From: an uncultured Granulosicoccaceae bacterium
GTDB lineage: Bacteria > Pseudomonadota > Gammaproteobacteria > Granulosicoccales > Granulosicoccaceae
Direction: 5' to 3'
NCBI GenBank assembly: GCA_937928685.1
Contig: CALGJU010000118.1
Location: forward strand, 1 to 56,286
Length of the DNA stretch: 56,286 nt
Part shown: positions 17,119 to 32,331 of the stretch, in pieces
Layout: each line of letters starts with the position of its first letter
Numbering within the stretch: position 1 is the stretch's first letter
Translations under genes and position numbers: made by a program
Notes under the pieces: generated by a model
What the model was told of the DNA's origin: nothing
What the model saw: the letters and a program-made list of their open reading frames with translations, nothing else
Databases searched by the model: none

Positions 17119-17865
17119 TCAGCTGGTGGTTACATCGCTGCTGTGAATCATTGCTATACCCAGATCATCAAATGAACCAGTTGCATCAGCGGCACTGTTG
17201 TTCATATCAATTGCTCTGCATGCGTCTTTAATGACAACAGTATCAAACTGCTCTTTCATTGCATCTTCCGCGGTGAATCTAACGCAGTAGTCATACGCCA
17301 GCCCGACACAGAATACCCGTTTAATATTTTGTGCCCGCAGATACCCGCCTAAGCCTGTTGATGTGGTTTTATCGTTTTCAAAAAATGCAGAATACGAGTC
17401 GATACCGGGGTGCATGCCTTTTCGAATAATTAAAGCGGCACCATTTGATTGCAACTGTTGGTGAAACTCTGCTCCGTCGCTGCCCTGAACGCAGTGATCT
17501 GGCCACAGTGTTTGTTCTCCGTAGTGCAGGGTGGTGGTTGAGAACGGTTCAGCACCATGCGTACTGGCAAATGACGCGTGCCCGGCGGGGTGCCAATCCT
17601 GGGTCAGTACAATGGTTTGAAATCGACTGGTCAGTTGATTGATTACCGGTACCACCTGATCGCCCTCGGGTACAGCGAGCGCTCCGTTGGGGCAGAAGTC
17701 GTTTTGTACATCGATGATCAGCAGGGCGTCGTGTTGGTTAGGGGTCAAAACGGGCTTCCTTAGTGAGTCAAATACGTTACAGCTACCATACCTTGAATCG
17801 CAGGCATCGTCATCTGCATCAAAGTCGAAATTAGGCCAACTTTCTGGTCTGTGAGCAGATATCAT
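17119..17865 (-). CDS. pncA: Nicotinamidase PncA
   Basis: Hydrolyses nicotinamide to nicotinate in NAD salvage. The isochorismatase-like fold shows the catalytic Asp in [16 protein letters not shown], the metal site in [20 protein letters not shown], and the nucleophile Cys in [12 protein letters not shown]. The ATG at 17865 gives 248 residues, but the first 39 are not conserved and are polar. A TTG at 17748 preceded by AAGGA at good spacing gives 209 residues, the normal family length (E. coli about 213), and may be the true start. Divergent from rnhB, 53 bp apart. Function is firm; the start is uncertain. Confidence 0.92.
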   Translation of the reverse strand: MISAHRPESWPNFDFDADDDACDSRYGSCNVFDSLRKPVLTPNQHDALLIIDVQNDFCPNGALAVPEGDQVVPVINQLTSRFQTIVLTQDWHPAGHASFASTHGAEPFSTTTLHYGEQTLWPDHCVQGSDGAEFHQQLQSNGAALIIRKGMHPGIDSYSAFFENDKTTSTGLGGYLRAQNIKRVFCVGLAYDYCVRFTAEDAMKEQFDTVVIKDACRAIDMNNSAADATGSFDDLGIAMIHSSDVTTS

Positions 17866-17918
17866 TTGCGTCTTCGATTCTCCCGCTCACGAACCTTCAG
17901 CAGACCACGCACAGCCTA

Positions 17919-18566
17919 ATGCGAACTCCTCAACTGTCCTTTGATCAACTATTCTTTGACAATGCCGGTACCAGCAAGCGGTATTTGGTGGCCGGTGTAG
18001 ATGAAGCAGGTCGGGGGCCGTTGGCGGGTAGTGTGGTGGCCGCTGCGGTGATTCTGGACCCGGCGCGAAAAGTGGCGGGCTTGGCGGATTCCAAAGTGCT
18101 GACCGAGGAGCGTCGTGAGGAACTTGCTGAGCTGATCAAGGCCAATGCGGTGGCATACTGTATTGCGGAAGCCTCGGTGGAAGAAATTGATCGCTTGAAT
18201 ATATTGCATGCGTCCATGCTGGCGATGTCGCGCGCAATTGAGGGACTGTCTGTGACTCCCAATCACTGCATGATCGATGGCAATCGATGTCCGATTACGC
18301 AATGCAACTGCCAGGCGATCGTCAAGGGAGATGCGCTGGTTCAGGAAATTTCTGCCGCTTCAATCCTGGCCAAGGTAGACAGAGACAGAACCATGCGTCA
18401 GCTGCACTTGAAGCATCCACAGTATGGCTTTGACAGCAATAAAGGTTATCCGACCCGTGTGCATTTGAAAGCGCTGCAGGAACATGGTGTATTGGATGTG
18501 CATCGAAAGACGTTTGGACCGGTGCGTGACATTCTTCAGCCCGCTGTGACGGATCTGCCGCTATGA
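17919..18566 (+). CDS. rnhB: Ribonuclease HII
   Basis: A 215-residue protein of the RNase HII family, which removes ribonucleotides and RNA primers from RNA-DNA hybrids. Metal-binding Asp28 and Glu29 lie in [14 protein letters not shown]; further acidic residues are in CMIDGNRCP and AKVDRDRTM. The C-terminus has [10 protein letters not shown]-like [16 protein letters not shown]. Its stop overlaps the start of dnaE by 4 bp (ATGA). rnhB-dnaE coupling is standard in gammaproteobacteria; there the pair is usually preceded by lpxA-lpxB, which are absent here. Confidence 0.96.
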   Translation: MRTPQLSFDQLFFDNAGTSKRYLVAGVDEAGRGPLAGSVVAAAVILDPARKVAGLADSKVLTEERREELAELIKANAVAYCIAEASVEEIDRLNILHASMLAMSRAIEGLSVTPNHCMIDGNRCPITQCNCQAIVKGDALVQEISAASILAKVDRDRTMRQLHLKHPQYGFDSNKGYPTRVHLKALQEHGVLDVHRKTFGPVRDILQPAVTDLPL

Positions 18567-21500
18567 CCCGTTTTGCACATCTGCGCGTCCACACCGAGTT
18601 TTCTCTGGTGGACAGCGTGGTGCGGATCAAACCATTGATGCAGGCCGTTAAATCCGGCGGTATGCCAACGGTGGCCCTGACTGATCAGAGCAATATGTTT
18701 GCGTTGATCAAGTTTTATCGTGCGGCGCTGGCCAGCGGCTTAAAGCCGATAATCGGCGTCGATGCCCGTGTTCTGACGGAGGCTGATCAGCCAACGCCGA
18801 TGGTGCTGCTGGCGCAGAATCTTGAAGGTTATTTGAATCTGACAGAGTTGGTATCGAGAAGTTATCAGGAGGGCCAGACCCATGAAGGAGCAATGCTCCA
18901 TGTGGAATGGTTAGAGGGCAATACCAACGGTATTATTGCGTTATCCGGTGGGCGATTCGGAGATATAGGTCAGGCGCTTTTAGCAGACAACCAGGACCTT
19001 GCCAGTGAACGTCTAAAGCGTTTTATGGGATTGTTTCCTGAGCGTTTTTATATAGAGTTACAACGCACCGGTCGACTTGATGAAGAGCGCTACAACCAGG
19101 CCGCGCTGCCGCTCGCTGCGCGCATGTCCTGCCCGGTTGTCGCGACCAACGATGTGCGATTTATTGATACTAAGGACTTTGAGGCGCATGAGATCAGAGT
19201 CTGTATTCAGCAGGGCTACGAAGTCACCAATAGCAAACGCCCGCGTAATTATAGTGAACAACAATTTCTTCGTTCTGAAGATGAAATGGTTGCACTCTTC
19301 TCGGATGTGCCACAGGCGCTTGAGAATACAGTGCAAATTGCGATCAGCTGTAACCTTGAGATTTCGCTTGGTGATCCGATGCTGCCTGATTTCCCGGTAC
19401 CGGAAGGCATGGATGAAAATGACTACTTAAGATCACTGTCTGAAGAGGGCTTAAACAAACGACTGAAGCGTCTTTATGACACAAGCGCCGATGACTTTGC
19501 GGTTACTCGTGAACCCTATGACGCGCGCTTAAAAAGAGAATTGGATGTCATTATCCAAATGGGGTTTCCAGGCTACTTTTTGATCGTTGCGGACTTTATC
19601 GAATGGAGCCGCGACAACGACGTCCCGGTCGGCCCCGGTCGTGGTTCCGGTGCCGGTTCACTGGTGGCGTATGTGCTCGGCATTACCGATCTTGATCCGC
19701 TTGCTTTTGACTTACTTTTTGAGCGATTTCTGAACCCTGAGCGCGTATCAATGCCGGATTTCGATATCGATTTCTGTATGGATAAACGCGATAAGGTTAT
19801 TCAATACGTTGGAGAAAAGTACGGCAGTGACAGAGTATCGCAGATCATCACCTACGGTACGATGGCGGCCAAAGCGGTGGTCAGAGATGTCGCCCGTGTG
19901 ATGGGGCATCCGTATGGTTTTGGTGATCGACTCTCCAAGATGGTGCCAATGGATATTGGTATCACACTGAGTAAATCTCTGGAGGTTGCAGAGGACTTTA
20001 AGCGCGCGTACGAGAATGAAGAAGATACACGCACCGTGGTTGATATGGCGTTGCAGCTGGAAGGCTTGCCACGCAACGCAGGTAAGCACGCCGGTGGTGT
20101 GGTTATCGCACCCACGCGCTTAACTGATTTTACACCGCTCTACTGTGAGGCCGATGGTAGTAGTCTGGTTACGCAGTTTGATAAAGATGATGCTGAAGCA
20201 GTAGGCTTGGTGAAGTTTGATTTTCTTGGCCTTCGCACGCTGACGATTATCGACAACGCTGTAAAAATGATAAATAAGAACAAGGCAGCAGACGAACAAC
20301 TTGATATCGACAAGCTGAGTTACACAGACAAAGATACTTATATCTTGTTGCAGGAAGCAAAAACCACTGGTGTGTTTCAGCTGGAATCAGGTGGCATGAA
20401 AAAGCTGATTGCGCGCCTTAAACCCGATTGCTTTGATGACATAGTTGCACTGGTGGCGCTGTATCGTCCGGGGCCGATGAACTCCGGTATGTTGGATGAC
20501 TTTATCAATCGTAAAAACGGATTGGAACCGGTTTCCTATCCGCACCCTGACTACCAGCATGACAGCTTAAAGCCAATACTTGAATCGACTTATGGCGTTA
20601 TTGTTTATCAGGAACAGGTCATGCAGATTGGCCAGGTGTTGGCGGGCTATACGCTCGGCGGTGCTGACGTGTTGCGTCGAGCCATGGGTAAGAAAAAACC
20701 TGAAGAGATGGCCAAGCAGCGTGGCGTTTTTGTTGAAGGCTGCAACAACAACGGTATCGATGCGCAACTTTCAAGTAACATTTTTGATCTGGTAGAGAAG
20801 TTTGCAGGCTACGGTTTTAATAAATCTCACTCGGTAGCTTATGCAGTGCTGTCATATCAGACTGCATGGCTCAAGTGTCACTATCCATCGGAGTTTTACA
20901 GTGCGGTACTGACCGCAGATATGGATGCCACGGAAAAGGTGGTCCGCACTGTAGAAGATTTGCAGATAAATGGCTGCAAGCTACTGCCGCCTGAGGTTAA
21001 TTACTCCGAAACCTCTTTTACCCCGGTCAACGATCGCACAGTGCGATACGGCCTTGCAGCAATCAAAGGGGTGGGTGAAGGGGTACTCGAAAAAATTCTT
21101 GATGAGCGTAACCAGAACGGCAAGTTCAAAAGCCTGATGGATATATGTCAGAGGGTGGCGGGTGCCAATGTCGGTCGCAGTGTTCTTGAAGGCCTGATCC
21201 GTGCCGGTGCCCTGGATACCTTAGTGCCGGTTGATAATGAAGAAACTGACCCGCCACGATGGCAGGGACGTTCAACGTTAATGCAAAATCTAACGCTGGC
21301 ATTGAGTGCTGCCAGTCAAGAATCACGAAACAAGGATGCTGGCCAGACAGATATGTTTGGTAATTTGTCAGAGGCTGAAAGTATTGAAGTGGAGCTCACC
21401 ATTGCGCCACCCTGGACAGAGCTTGAGCGGCTGGCGGCCGAGAGAAAAACCACAGGGCTCTATTTGTCCGGCCATCCCATTGAGCCGTTTTTACCGGAAC

Positions 21501-22084
21501 TGGAAAAAATTACCACTGGCCGTCTTGCCGATCAGTGCGCCCGCGTACCCAGCGGTGGCAAAGATGGCAGGGCCAGCCGTGCCACTGTCGATGCGGTGGT
21601 GGCGGGGTTAGTGATAGATTGCCGCATAAGAGCCACTAATCGCGGCAGTAAAATCATGACCGCCACATTAGATGACTGCACCGGCAAAGTGGATGTCGTG
21701 GTGATGGGTGACTTGCTTGATGCAGAGGGCCAGAAACTCAGTCAGGACACGGTCGTTGTCATCGAAGGCGGGTTAGGGATTGATCAATTCAGCGGCGGCT
21801 ATAGTATCAGGGCAAGACAGATCTACTCTATGGAGGATGCGCGTGAACGGTTTGCGCGTATGCTTCTGGTTACCTGGCGTGGTGCTGGGTCGCTGGCGGA
21901 TATCCAATCAGCATTGGCAGGGCACAGAAGTGGTGGCCGGTTACCGGTGGCGATCGACTATACCAACGATAAAGCAACTGCCAGAATCAGGCTGGGGGAA
22001 GATTGGCATATCAACCCGTCTGCTCAGCTACTTGAGTCTTTGAACCAGACTGACGGCGTCAGTGATGTTGATTTGGTGTATTGA
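18563..22084 (+). CDS. dnaE: DNA polymerase III alpha subunit
   Basis: The replicative polymerase subunit, 1173 residues (E. coli 1160). An N-terminal PHP domain starts at [15 protein letters not shown]. The polymerase core has [18 protein letters not shown], the catalytic pair Asp399/Asp401 in MPDFDIDFC and the third Asp553 in VKFDFLGL. Fingers and tandem HhH regions follow ([41 protein letters not shown]), then an OB-fold and a C-terminal tau-binding region. It is DnaE1-type. Lies in one transcription unit with rnhB and, 95 bp on, accA. Confidence 0.98.
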   Translation: MTRFAHLRVHTEFSLVDSVVRIKPLMQAVKSGGMPTVALTDQSNMFALIKFYRAALASGLKPIIGVDARVLTEADQPTPMVLLAQNLEGYLNLTELVSRSYQEGQTHEGAMLHVEWLEGNTNGIIALSGGRFGDIGQALLADNQDLASERLKRFMGLFPERFYIELQRTGRLDEERYNQAALPLAARMSCPVVATNDVRFIDTKDFEAHEIRVCIQQGYEVTNSKRPRNYSEQQFLRSEDEMVALFSDVPQALENTVQIAISCNLEISLGDPMLPDFPVPEGMDENDYLRSLSEEGLNKRLKRLYDTSADDFAVTREPYDARLKRELDVIIQMGFPGYFLIVADFIEWSRDNDVPVGPGRGSGAGSLVAYVLGITDLDPLAFDLLFERFLNPERVSMPDFDIDFCMDKRDKVIQYVGEKYGSDRVSQIITYGTMAAKAVVRDVARVMGHPYGFGDRLSKMVPMDIGITLSKSLEVAEDFKRAYENEEDTRTVVDMALQLEGLPRNAGKHAGGVVIAPTRLTDFTPLYCEADGSSLVTQFDKDDAEAVGLVKFDFLGLRTLTIIDNAVKMINKNKAADEQLDIDKLSYTDKDTYILLQEAKTTGVFQLESGGMKKLIARLKPDCFDDIVALVALYRPGPMNSGMLDDFINRKNGLEPVSYPHPDYQHDSLKPILESTYGVIVYQEQVMQIGQVLAGYTLGGADVLRRAMGKKKPEEMAKQRGVFVEGCNNNGIDAQLSSNIFDLVEKFAGYGFNKSHSVAYAVLSYQTAWLKCHYPSEFYSAVLTADMDATEKVVRTVEDLQINGCKLLPPEVNYSETSFTPVNDRTVRYGLAAIKGVGEGVLEKILDERNQNGKFKSLMDICQRVAGANVGRSVLEGLIRAGALDTLVPVDNEETDPPRWQGRSTLMQNLTLALSAASQESRNKDAGQTDMFGNLSEAESIEVELTIAPPWTELERLAAERKTTGLYLSGHPIEPFLPELEKITTGRLADQCARVPSGGKDGRASRATVDAVVAGLVIDCRIRATNRGSKIMTATLDDCTGKVDVVVMGDLLDAEGQKLSQDTVVVIEGGLGIDQFSGGYSIRARQIYSMEDARERFARMLLVTWRGAGSLADIQSALAGHRSGGRLPVAIDYTNDKATARIRLGEDWHINPSAQLLESLNQTDGVSDVDLVY

Positions 22085-22178
22085 GCGAGCAATGCGCGGT
22101 GATTTGGTATACTCGACAAAAGTAGTGTTTCCGATTGAATGAACCTGAAGGATTGAGCCGTGAGGCTCAGGATAATTA

Positions 22179-23138
22179 ATGAATCCCAGTTACTTGGCGT
22201 TTGAACAACCTATCGCTGATCTTCAGGCAAAGATTGAAGAACTAAGCAGTGCCAGTGATGATGTTGATATTGATGTGGTTGAAGACATCGCGAAGCTGCA
22301 GACCAAGTGTGACAAGCTCACTGCGTCAATTTTCTCCAAGTTGGATCCCTGGCAGGTATCGCAGGTTGCCCGGCATCCTAACCGACCGTTTACGCTCGAT
22401 TATATCGACGCGATCTTCACCGAATTTGAAGAGATGCACGGCGACAGGGCCTTTGCAGATGATCCGGCGATCATCGCAGGAATCGGCCGACTGAGAGGCC
22501 AGGCGGTCGCGGTGATCGGGCACCAGAAGGGCAGAGACACCAAAGGCAATTTGCACCGCAACTTCGGCATGCCGAAGCCCGAAGGCTACCGCAAGGCGTT
22601 ACGGGTAATGAAATTTGCTGAAAAATTTCATCTGCCTCTTATTACGTTAATAGACACGCCCGGCGCCTACCCTGGTATTGGCGCGGAAGAGCGGGGTCAA
22701 AGTGAGGCGATCGCACGCAATTTAATCACTATGGCAGATTTACGAACTCCCATTATTTGCACAGTCATTGGCGAAGGCGGATCGGGAGGCGCACTTGCGA
22801 TTGGTGTGGGGGATCGACTCAACATGATGCAGTACAGCACCTATAGTGTGATATCTCCTGAGGGCTGTGCATCAATACTTTGGAAAAGTGCTGATAAAGC
22901 ACCTGAGGCCGCAGAGGCAATGGGCATAACCACTGAGCGACTAAAAAAGCTGGGCTTGATAGACCGAATTATTCAGGAGCCGTTGGGCGGTGCGCACCGC
23001 GACCATGTGGCCACTGCGGCATCCCTACAGGAAGCCCTGGTGGAAGATTTGAGCCAGCTGTCGTCAATGCTGTTTGATGACCTGATTCGCCAGCGCACCG
23101 AACGATTGCGCAGTTTCGGTGAATTCAAAGAAGCCTAG
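22179..23138 (+). CDS. accA: Acetyl-CoA carboxylase carboxyltransferase, alpha subunit
   Basis: 319 residues, the same length as E. coli AccA, starting [22 protein letters not shown]. With AccD it moves the carboxyl group from carboxy-biotin to acetyl-CoA, the first step of fatty acid synthesis. The crotonase-like core shows [23 protein letters not shown] and [15 protein letters not shown] (oxyanion Gly-Gly pairs) and [15 protein letters not shown]. The gene overlaps tilS by 20 bp, as dnaE-accA-tilS are clustered in relatives. Confidence 0.98.
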   Translation: MNPSYLAFEQPIADLQAKIEELSSASDDVDIDVVEDIAKLQTKCDKLTASIFSKLDPWQVSQVARHPNRPFTLDYIDAIFTEFEEMHGDRAFADDPAIIAGIGRLRGQAVAVIGHQKGRDTKGNLHRNFGMPKPEGYRKALRVMKFAEKFHLPLITLIDTPGAYPGIGAEERGQSEAIARNLITMADLRTPIICTVIGEGGSGGALAIGVGDRLNMMQYSTYSVISPEGCASILWKSADKAPEAAEAMGITTERLKKLGLIDRIIQEPLGGAHRDHVATAASLQEALVEDLSQLSSMLFDDLIRQRTERLRSFGEFKEA

Positions 23139-24429
23139 TATCAGTGCGTCGCTTGATGCGCAGTTCAGCGCATCAATCAACCGCTTAACCGGGCAGCTAA
23201 GTGGAAAACCCGGTCTGGTCATTGCACTCAGTGGCGGGGTTGATTCAGTGGTACTGCTATCTCTTGCAGCAGCATGGAGTCACAGCCACGCGGGCGCGGC
23301 GCGTGCCATTTATATTGATCATGGCTTGCAGTCGCAAAGCGCTGAATGGGGTCTTCAATGTGCGGCTTTGTGTGAAGCGCACAATGTTGAATTTCAAGTA
23401 ATTAACGTCGCAGTAGATCTTGACTCCGGATTAAGCCCGGAAGCCGCTGCGCGTGATGCCCGCTATGCTGCTTTCGAAGAGAATTTGAGTGATGGTGAAT
23501 ATCTTTGCACTGCCCACCATGCAGATGATCAGGCAGAAACGCTACTATTACAGCTGTGTAGAGGAGCCGGGGTGTCAGGTCTTGCTTCAATGCCTGAATG
23601 CCGGGTGTTTGGCAATGGCTATTTGCTGCGGCCGTTGTTGGCTGTGTCGCGCGATGCGATTGTGCAGTACGCGCAGCGCCTTGCGCTTGACTGGTGCGAA
23701 GATCCAAGTAATCAGGACACGCGCTATGCTCGCAATTTTATCCGCCACCGGGTCATGCCACTGATTGTTGAGCGTTGGCCACAGGCCGCGAAGCAGCTGT
23801 CGCGTAGCGCCGCTCATTGTGCGGACGCTGCAAGCCTGGGCAATGATCTTGCGGCAATTGATGTGGCAGGTGATGTGGCAAGTAATGAAAGTCACGCACG
23901 GTTATCGCTACCTCAGATCAATGCTTTATCGCCTGTGAGGCGGCGCAATGCTCTGCGCTACTGGATTAAATCACATGGTTTTCTAGCACCTTCGCAGGTG
24001 CAACTGGATCAGATAGTCAAAGATATTGTAGAGGCAGGTACTGATAGTCACGGACGAGTCGGCTTTGGGTCGGCGGCCATAGCCCGCTATCGGGATGAAA
24101 TATTTATCGGCCCACGTGAGTCGTTTGAACCGCTAGCGGATTTTGAATATTGTTGGCCTGACACTACTTATCCCATATTTTTGCCGGAACTCGGCTGGCA
24201 ACTGGTGGCCTGCGAGCATCCCCGCCTTGCCTCACACCTGGGGGATAGCGTGATGGTGAGGAATCGCCGTGGCGGTGAGCGTTGGAAGGCGCCCGGGGCA
24301 CAACACAGTGTGGCGGTAAAATCTCTTCTGCAACAGCGCGGTATTCCGCCATGGCAGCGTGGTCGCCTGGCATTCGTGTATAAAGATGAAAAGTTGATTG
24401 ATATTTGTGGCGTCGGGTTTCGCCTATAG
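23119..24429 (+). CDS. tilS: tRNA(Ile)-lysidine synthase
   Basis: A 436-residue PP-loop ATPase that attaches lysine to C34 of the tRNA-Ile with anticodon CAU, so that it reads AUA. The PP-loop SGGVDS is at residues 38-43. The N-terminal domain also has [19 protein letters not shown] and a [14 protein letters not shown] segment. The C-terminal domain ends with RRGGERWK and [19 protein letters not shown], the known TilS C-terminal signature. The start is a GTG at 23119 inside accA; the next candidates would cut into the domain only slightly, so the exact start is open. An essential gene in most bacteria. Confidence 0.95.
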   Translation: MNSKKPSISASLDAQFSASINRLTGQLSGKPGLVIALSGGVDSVVLLSLAAAWSHSHAGAARAIYIDHGLQSQSAEWGLQCAALCEAHNVEFQVINVAVDLDSGLSPEAAARDARYAAFEENLSDGEYLCTAHHADDQAETLLLQLCRGAGVSGLASMPECRVFGNGYLLRPLLAVSRDAIVQYAQRLALDWCEDPSNQDTRYARNFIRHRVMPLIVERWPQAAKQLSRSAAHCADAASLGNDLAAIDVAGDVASNESHARLSLPQINALSPVRRRNALRYWIKSHGFLAPSQVQLDQIVKDIVEAGTDSHGRVGFGSAAIARYRDEIFIGPRESFEPLADFEYCWPDTTYPIFLPELGWQLVACEHPRLASHLGDSVMVRNRRGGERWKAPGAQHSVAVKSLLQQRGIPPWQRGRLAFVYKDEKLIDICGVGFRL

Positions 24430-24649
24430 AGCATGTTTTGCAAGTATTTTATTGTAGCCATCTGGTAATGAGAAAAATAAAGGTGGTGGGTGGTGGGTAC
24501 GGGTCCATTAAGCGGCTAATAATCCACTGAAATAACTGAGCTGATTCATTGATGTAACACTAAAGTAGTAATGATGATCATTGTCCGATTTGGGTGCTTC
24601 TGGTAACCTGCAACCCCATCTTGTACTACCTCTTCCACACCAATTCTAG

Positions 24650-28464
<3,815 letters not shown>

Positions 28465-28515
28465 GGCAGCGATTCAGGTAATGGTCTTGCCCAGTTGGTT
28501 ATCGGGAGCGCATAG

Positions 28516-28869
28516 TTGAAATTACTGATTACAGTATTGGCGGTGATGTTTATTGCCTTGCAGGTTCGCCTATGGGTTGGTGATGGAGGCGTGCGTGAAG
28601 TCCGCCAGTACCAATCAGAGATTAAAGTACTGAGCTCAAAGCTTGAAGATCAACAAGATATCAACAGCGCGCTGCGCGCTGAAGTGAAAGATCTTGAAGA
28701 CGGCCACGGCGAGATAGAAGCGCGTGCACGCTCAGAGTTAGGCATGATTGGAAAAGGCGAAACCTTCTACCAGTTTGTCGGGGAAAAGGTTGACGTCGGT
28801 CCAGGTCTTGAAAACGACAACCTGGCTCGAGTGGCAAACAAAGAAAAGCGAGACCTGCAGGTACAATGA
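28516..28869 (+). CDS. ftsB: Cell division protein FtsB
   Basis: 117 residues from a TTG start at 28516 with GGGAG a few bases upstream. One N-terminal membrane helix (LLITVLAVMFIALQVRLWV) is followed by a periplasmic coiled coil (residues about 25-65) and the conserved ARSELGMIGKGETFYQFV, which in E. coli FtsB contacts FtsQ. FtsB with FtsL and FtsQ activates septal wall synthesis. The tail after residue 90 is a little longer than in E. coli (103 residues). Its stop overlaps ispD by 4 bp. The position eno-ftsB-ispD supports the call. Confidence 0.94.
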   Translation: MKLLITVLAVMFIALQVRLWVGDGGVREVRQYQSEIKVLSSKLEDQQDINSALRAEVKDLEDGHGEIEARARSELGMIGKGETFYQFVGEKVDVGPGLENDNLARVANKEKRDLQVQ

Positions 28870-29657
28870 GTGCGTCCCGCGTCGCGGATGAAGTTACCGG
28901 CAAGGTAACTAAGGTAGAAAATAGTCAAGAGTTGTATGCTGTGATTCCCGCGGCAGGCAGCGGCCGTCGCATGAACAACGCAACCCCTAAGCAGCATATT
29001 GAACTGGGGGGCGGCTCTGTACTAAGAAAGACGATCAATCGATTGTTGCTCGTAGAGTCAATAAAAAAAATTGTGGTGGTGTTAGATGCAATTAACATCG
29101 ACAACCAAGATGTGTTGTTGTATTCCGATGATAGCTCTGTAGATCAGGCGCAATTACTTCGATCAAAAATAGTCACGTGTATTGGTGGTGCCAATCGAGC
29201 TGAGTCGGTAAAAAACGGTCTTACCCGTCTTCGCGAGATTGCTCCGACGGGCGGCAGCGTGTTGGTACATGATGCTGCGAGGCCTTGTGTAAGGGTAAGT
29301 GATATTCATAAGCTTATCAGAGAGGTTGGTAGCGACTCCAACGGCGGACTGCTTGCGATGCCGGTCAGCGATACCATCAAGCTTGCGGGCAGAGACGGTC
29401 GTATACAACAAACCCTTAATCGTGAGTCTCTATGGCGTGCCGCGACACCACAGCTGTTTGACGTTGATAAACTACTAAGCGTTGTGAATACAGCACTGGT
29501 CGATGGTGTTGCTATCACTGATGAAGCCTCAGCTATGGAGCATGCAGGTTACAAGCCTATGCTGATTGAATGTCAATCTGACAATATTAAAATAACAACG
29601 GCCACTGACCTGGTTCTGGCGAAGCATTACCTTGCCGCACAAGGTCGGGAAAGTTAG
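28866..29657 (+). CDS. ispD: 2-C-methyl-D-erythritol 4-phosphate cytidylyltransferase
   Basis: 263 residues. Third step of the MEP isoprenoid pathway: CTP plus methylerythritol phosphate. The nucleotide-binding loop [12 protein letters not shown] is at about 25-37; further motifs are [18 protein letters not shown] and [10 protein letters not shown]. About 22 residues precede the usual start, so translation may begin later, but no better start codon with a ribosome site is visible and the ATG overlaps the ftsB stop. ispF follows after 25 bp. Confidence 0.95.
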   Translation: MSASRVADEVTGKVTKVENSQELYAVIPAAGSGRRMNNATPKQHIELGGGSVLRKTINRLLLVESIKKIVVVLDAINIDNQDVLLYSDDSSVDQAQLLRSKIVTCIGGANRAESVKNGLTRLREIAPTGGSVLVHDAARPCVRVSDIHKLIREVGSDSNGGLLAMPVSDTIKLAGRDGRIQQTLNRESLWRAATPQLFDVDKLLSVVNTALVDGVAITDEASAMEHAGYKPMLIECQSDNIKITTATDLVLAKHYLAAQGRES

Positions 29658-29682
29658 CCAACACAATTATCGGGAAGTAACA

Positions 29683-30150
29683 ATGCGTATAGGACATGGT
29701 TATGACGTACATGCTTTCTGTGATGGAGAGTTTGTGCGGTTATGCGGAGTTGATGTTCCGCATAACAAAGGCTTTAAAGCTCACAGCGATGGCGATGTAG
29801 CAACCCATGCGTTATGCGATGCGCTACTTGGTGCCTGTGCGCTTGGTGATATTGGCCGCCACTTTCCGGATACGGATGACGCCTTCAAAGGTATAGACAG
29901 TCGTATATTACTGCGTCGGGTTGTGGAGCTGATAGCTGAGCGCGGTATGGTGTGCAACAACGTAGATGTCACAATCGTAGCAGAGCGACCCAAGCTGGCT
30001 AATTTTATAGAAGAAATGTGTGTGACGCTGGCTGAAGATCTCGGTATCTCAAAAGAGCAGGTTAACGTCAAAGCGACTACCAGTGAAAAGCTGGGCTTTA
30101 CCGGTAGGGAGGAGGGGATTGCCGCTCACGCTGTGGTCACGGTTGTATAG
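29683..30150 (+). CDS. ispF: 2-C-methyl-D-erythritol 2,4-cyclodiphosphate synthase
   Basis: 155 residues from the ATG at 29683 (CGGGAAG upstream); the ORF extends 17 codons further up without support. Zinc ligands Asp8 and His10 in [12 protein letters not shown] and the third His in [17 protein letters not shown]. The C-terminal [25 protein letters not shown] is the CDP-binding signature. It acts two steps after IspD in the MEP pathway. Last gene of the housekeeping block; truD, which follows in E. coli, is not here. Confidence 0.97.
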   Translation: MRIGHGYDVHAFCDGEFVRLCGVDVPHNKGFKAHSDGDVATHALCDALLGACALGDIGRHFPDTDDAFKGIDSRILLRRVVELIAERGMVCNNVDVTIVAERPKLANFIEEMCVTLAEDLGISKEQVNVKATTSEKLGFTGREEGIAAHAVVTVV

Positions 30151-30267
30151 CAGCAGAAGTTGTCACTTCGCAGGTCATTTCCTGCTGAATAGTTACCTGA
30201 GGTTTCCGCCTGATGCTGATGCACCCTGATGCTAATGCACAGAGTAGTAGCAGGAATACCTACGCGA

Positions 30268-30303
30268 ACAAAAAATAAAAAAAAGGCGGGGTAAAACCCC
30301 GCC
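30268..30303 (-). terminator. Intrinsic terminator of the DUF937 gene
   Basis: GGCGGGG (30285-30291), loop TAAAA, CCCCGCC (30297-30303). On the minus strand the stem is followed by eight T, an A and more T (30284-30268). It lies 24 bp past the DUF937 stop, and may also receive the convergent ispF transcript. Confidence 0.92.
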
Positions 30304-30327
30304 TTCGGTGCTACTTAAAGCCGGGGC

Positions 30328-32331
30328 TTACATGAAGCCTTTCAGCTTCTCCAGCGCAGGTGCCAATACGTCTCCGACACCGGGAATTGCATTTGCTTTA
30401 TCGAGCATCGGCGTCAGGTTACCAACCATGCCGCTCAGTGGGCCACGGGCAGCTTCAGGTACCTTGTCCATGATGCCAGTGAGACCATCAAGTGCAGGCA
30501 GCGCTGCTTTCGCAGAATCTACGTCAGTGATGCTTCCCAATGCATTGCTAGCACCAGAGAAGGCACCACCGAGCTCTTCACTCATGCCTTCAGGAAGTCC
30601 TGGCATTGCAGGCATTTCCATAGAAGGCATGGCAGTTACACTTGATGCTGCATCTGTCGTTGCGTCTACTGCGCCAGCTGCTGCGTCTTTCGTTGCGTCA
30701 ACTGCGCCAGCTGCTGCATCTTTCGTTGCGTCCACTGCACCAGCCGCAGCGTCTTTAGTAGCATCAACCGCACCGGCGGCAGCATCTTTAGTGGCATCGA
30801 CTGCATCGCCCGCAACACCTGTTGCAGATTCAGTGACATCACCAACGGTGCCTGAAACATCGACGTCTTTGGTGCCCATTTGCTTAAAGCCAAACCAAGC
30901 TGCCGCGGCAATTAACAATGGAATTAACCACTTCCAGAAACCACCGCCACTTTTACGCGGCGCTTCGATACTGCCTCGAGCTGAGTCCACTCTTGTGTTT
31001 GCATCACGGGTAGCGCTATGCGCGGTGTCTTTCACCGAGCGTGTCGCGTTGCCTGCAGCGCGTTTGGTGCTATCAACAGCGTCACCGACTTTGTTTCCTG
31101 CTGCATCTACGCCTCTGTCTACTGCACGGCCAGCGGAACCTGCTGCATTGCGTGCTGTGTCTGTTGCGCGATCCGCCACATTGCCTACTGAGCCTGCCGC
31201 GTTACGGGCAGTGTCTGCGGCGCCTGAAGCGGCTGATTGAGTCGCGCTCGATACGCCACTTACCGCGCTGCTTGCTGCCCCGGTGACGGTGCGTCCTGCG
31301 TTGCCCGCTGCGTTTGCAGCTGTTCCGGCAGCGCCACGTGCAGCATCTGCCGCACCCGAAGCTGCGGAGCGAGTAGCATCAACAGCACCACTGGCAGCAC
31401 CTGATACTGTGCGTCCGGCAGCACTTGCTGCGTTACCGGCTGCATCGGCAGCACTGCCTGCAGCCTGACTGACGCCTCGACCTGCGGCGCCAGCCACATT
31501 TCTGCCCGCGTCAACCGCGCCACTTGCGGCATTGGAAACGCCCTGAGCTGCACTGCTGGCAGCACCAGCAGCAGATCCTGCTACGTTGCCTGCTGCTTGT
31601 GTGGCACTGCTTGCTGCACCACGTGCAGCATCAGCTGCGCCTGAGGCCACATTGCCGGCACCGCGAGTGACTGAGCCTGCGGCTGCAGCAACACCAGCAC
31701 CTGCTGCGGCAACGCCTGCAGCGGCACCGGCCGCTACGTTGCTGCCCGAGTAACCGCCACCCGTGGGTGCGCCCATTGATACATCACTTTCACCAAAACC
31801 TGCGATTTCAAGTTGCTTCAGCATTCCGGCTGGCATGGAAGCCGAGATATTGCTGCCCTGGCTCTTTAGCATGCTTGCCAATCCACTGGCATTTAGACCG
31901 TCTGCACCGGATTTTCGCTTTAGCTGACCCATTACCATCGGCGTAAGCATGCCCAGTAATGACCCGGCTGATCCTTTACCAAGACCGGTGTGGCCGGATA
32001 ATCCGGAAATCATGCTGGTAACACCTTTGTTGCCAAGCATTGAGCCGAGCCCACGTGTACCGGATTCGATTAATTCTGACGATTGATTACTGCCAATCAT
32101 TGCGCCGATGTTATCGACGATGTTGTCGTCTTGCCGGTTAACCAGATTGAATAATGCATCAGCGCCATTGGCGTTCTGGGCAGACTCGCCAATTCCTGCC
32201 AGTAAGGTCGGCACAGCGCTGTCTATTGCGCTTCGTGCTTTGTCCGGGCTTTCGCCTAGCAAGCCTCCAATCTGGCCGATCAGCTGATCACTGATCTGAC
32301 CTTTAACCATATCCATGATATTAAATGACAT
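30328..32331 (-). CDS. DUF937 protein with Ala-rich LEA-like repeats and one membrane helix
   Basis: Start at the ATG at 32331 (MSFNIMDMVKGQ, with AGGGG upstream); the longer frame to 32532 has no support. Of 667 residues, 1-180 form a DUF937 domain (LIGQIGGLLGESP, LAGIGES, GLGSMLGNKG, SAGSLLGMLTPMVMGQLKRK), known from YidB-like proteins of unknown role. Residues about 195-455 are Ala/Gly/Ser/Asp-rich with a loose 11-residue period (AADAARGAAS, AAGNAASAAGR). A helix KWLIPLLIAAAAWFGF follows near 465-482. After it come five tight copies of the 11-mer AVDATKDAAAG. 11-residue repeats of this kind are known from LEA-3 desiccation proteins. It has its own terminator. Function unknown; envelope or stress protection is an inference. 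Confidence 0.7.
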   Translation of the reverse strand: MSFNIMDMVKGQISDQLIGQIGGLLGESPDKARSAIDSAVPTLLAGIGESAQNANGADALFNLVNRQDDNIVDNIGAMIGSNQSSELIESGTRGLGSMLGNKGVTSMISGLSGHTGLGKGSAGSLLGMLTPMVMGQLKRKSGADGLNASGLASMLKSQGSNISASMPAGMLKQLEIAGFGESDVSMGAPTGGGYSGSNVAAGAAAGVAAAGAGVAAAAGSVTRGAGNVASGAADAARGAASSATQAAGNVAGSAAGAASSAAQGVSNAASGAVDAGRNVAGAAGRGVSQAAGSAADAAGNAASAAGRTVSGAASGAVDATRSAASGAADAARGAAGTAANAAGNAGRTVTGAASSAVSGVSSATQSAASGAADTARNAAGSVGNVADRATDTARNAAGSAGRAVDRGVDAAGNKVGDAVDSTKRAAGNATRSVKDTAHSATRDANTRVDSARGSIEAPRKSGGGFWKWLIPLLIAAAAWFGFKQMGTKDVDVSGTVGDVTESATGVAGDAVDATKDAAAGAVDATKDAAAGAVDATKDAAAGAVDATKDAAAGAVDATTDAASSVTAMPSMEMPAMPGLPEGMSEELGGAFSGASNALGSITDVDSAKAALPALDGLTGIMDKVPEAARGPLSGMVGNLTPMLDKANAIPGVGDVLAPALEKLKGFM
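30640..30804 (-). repeat. Five 33-bp in-frame repeats encoding AVDATKDAAAG
   Basis: Reading the minus strand from 30804, four near-identical units and a fifth diverged one (AVDATTDAASS) follow without gaps to 30640. Synonymous changes between units show the array is not perfectly recent. Confidence 0.9.

Noticed and set aside
16941-17231. 96-codon plus-strand frame MDVHISKRLYFLL between hsp20 and pncA
   Set aside because: It crosses the terminator hairpin, overlaps pncA and has no ribosome site; a non-coding RNA explains the region better.
30308-31240. 310-codon plus-strand frame rich in Ala/Ser/Pro opposite the DUF937 gene
   Set aside because: It is the antisense shadow of the Ala-rich repeats; no ribosome site and no recognisable domain.
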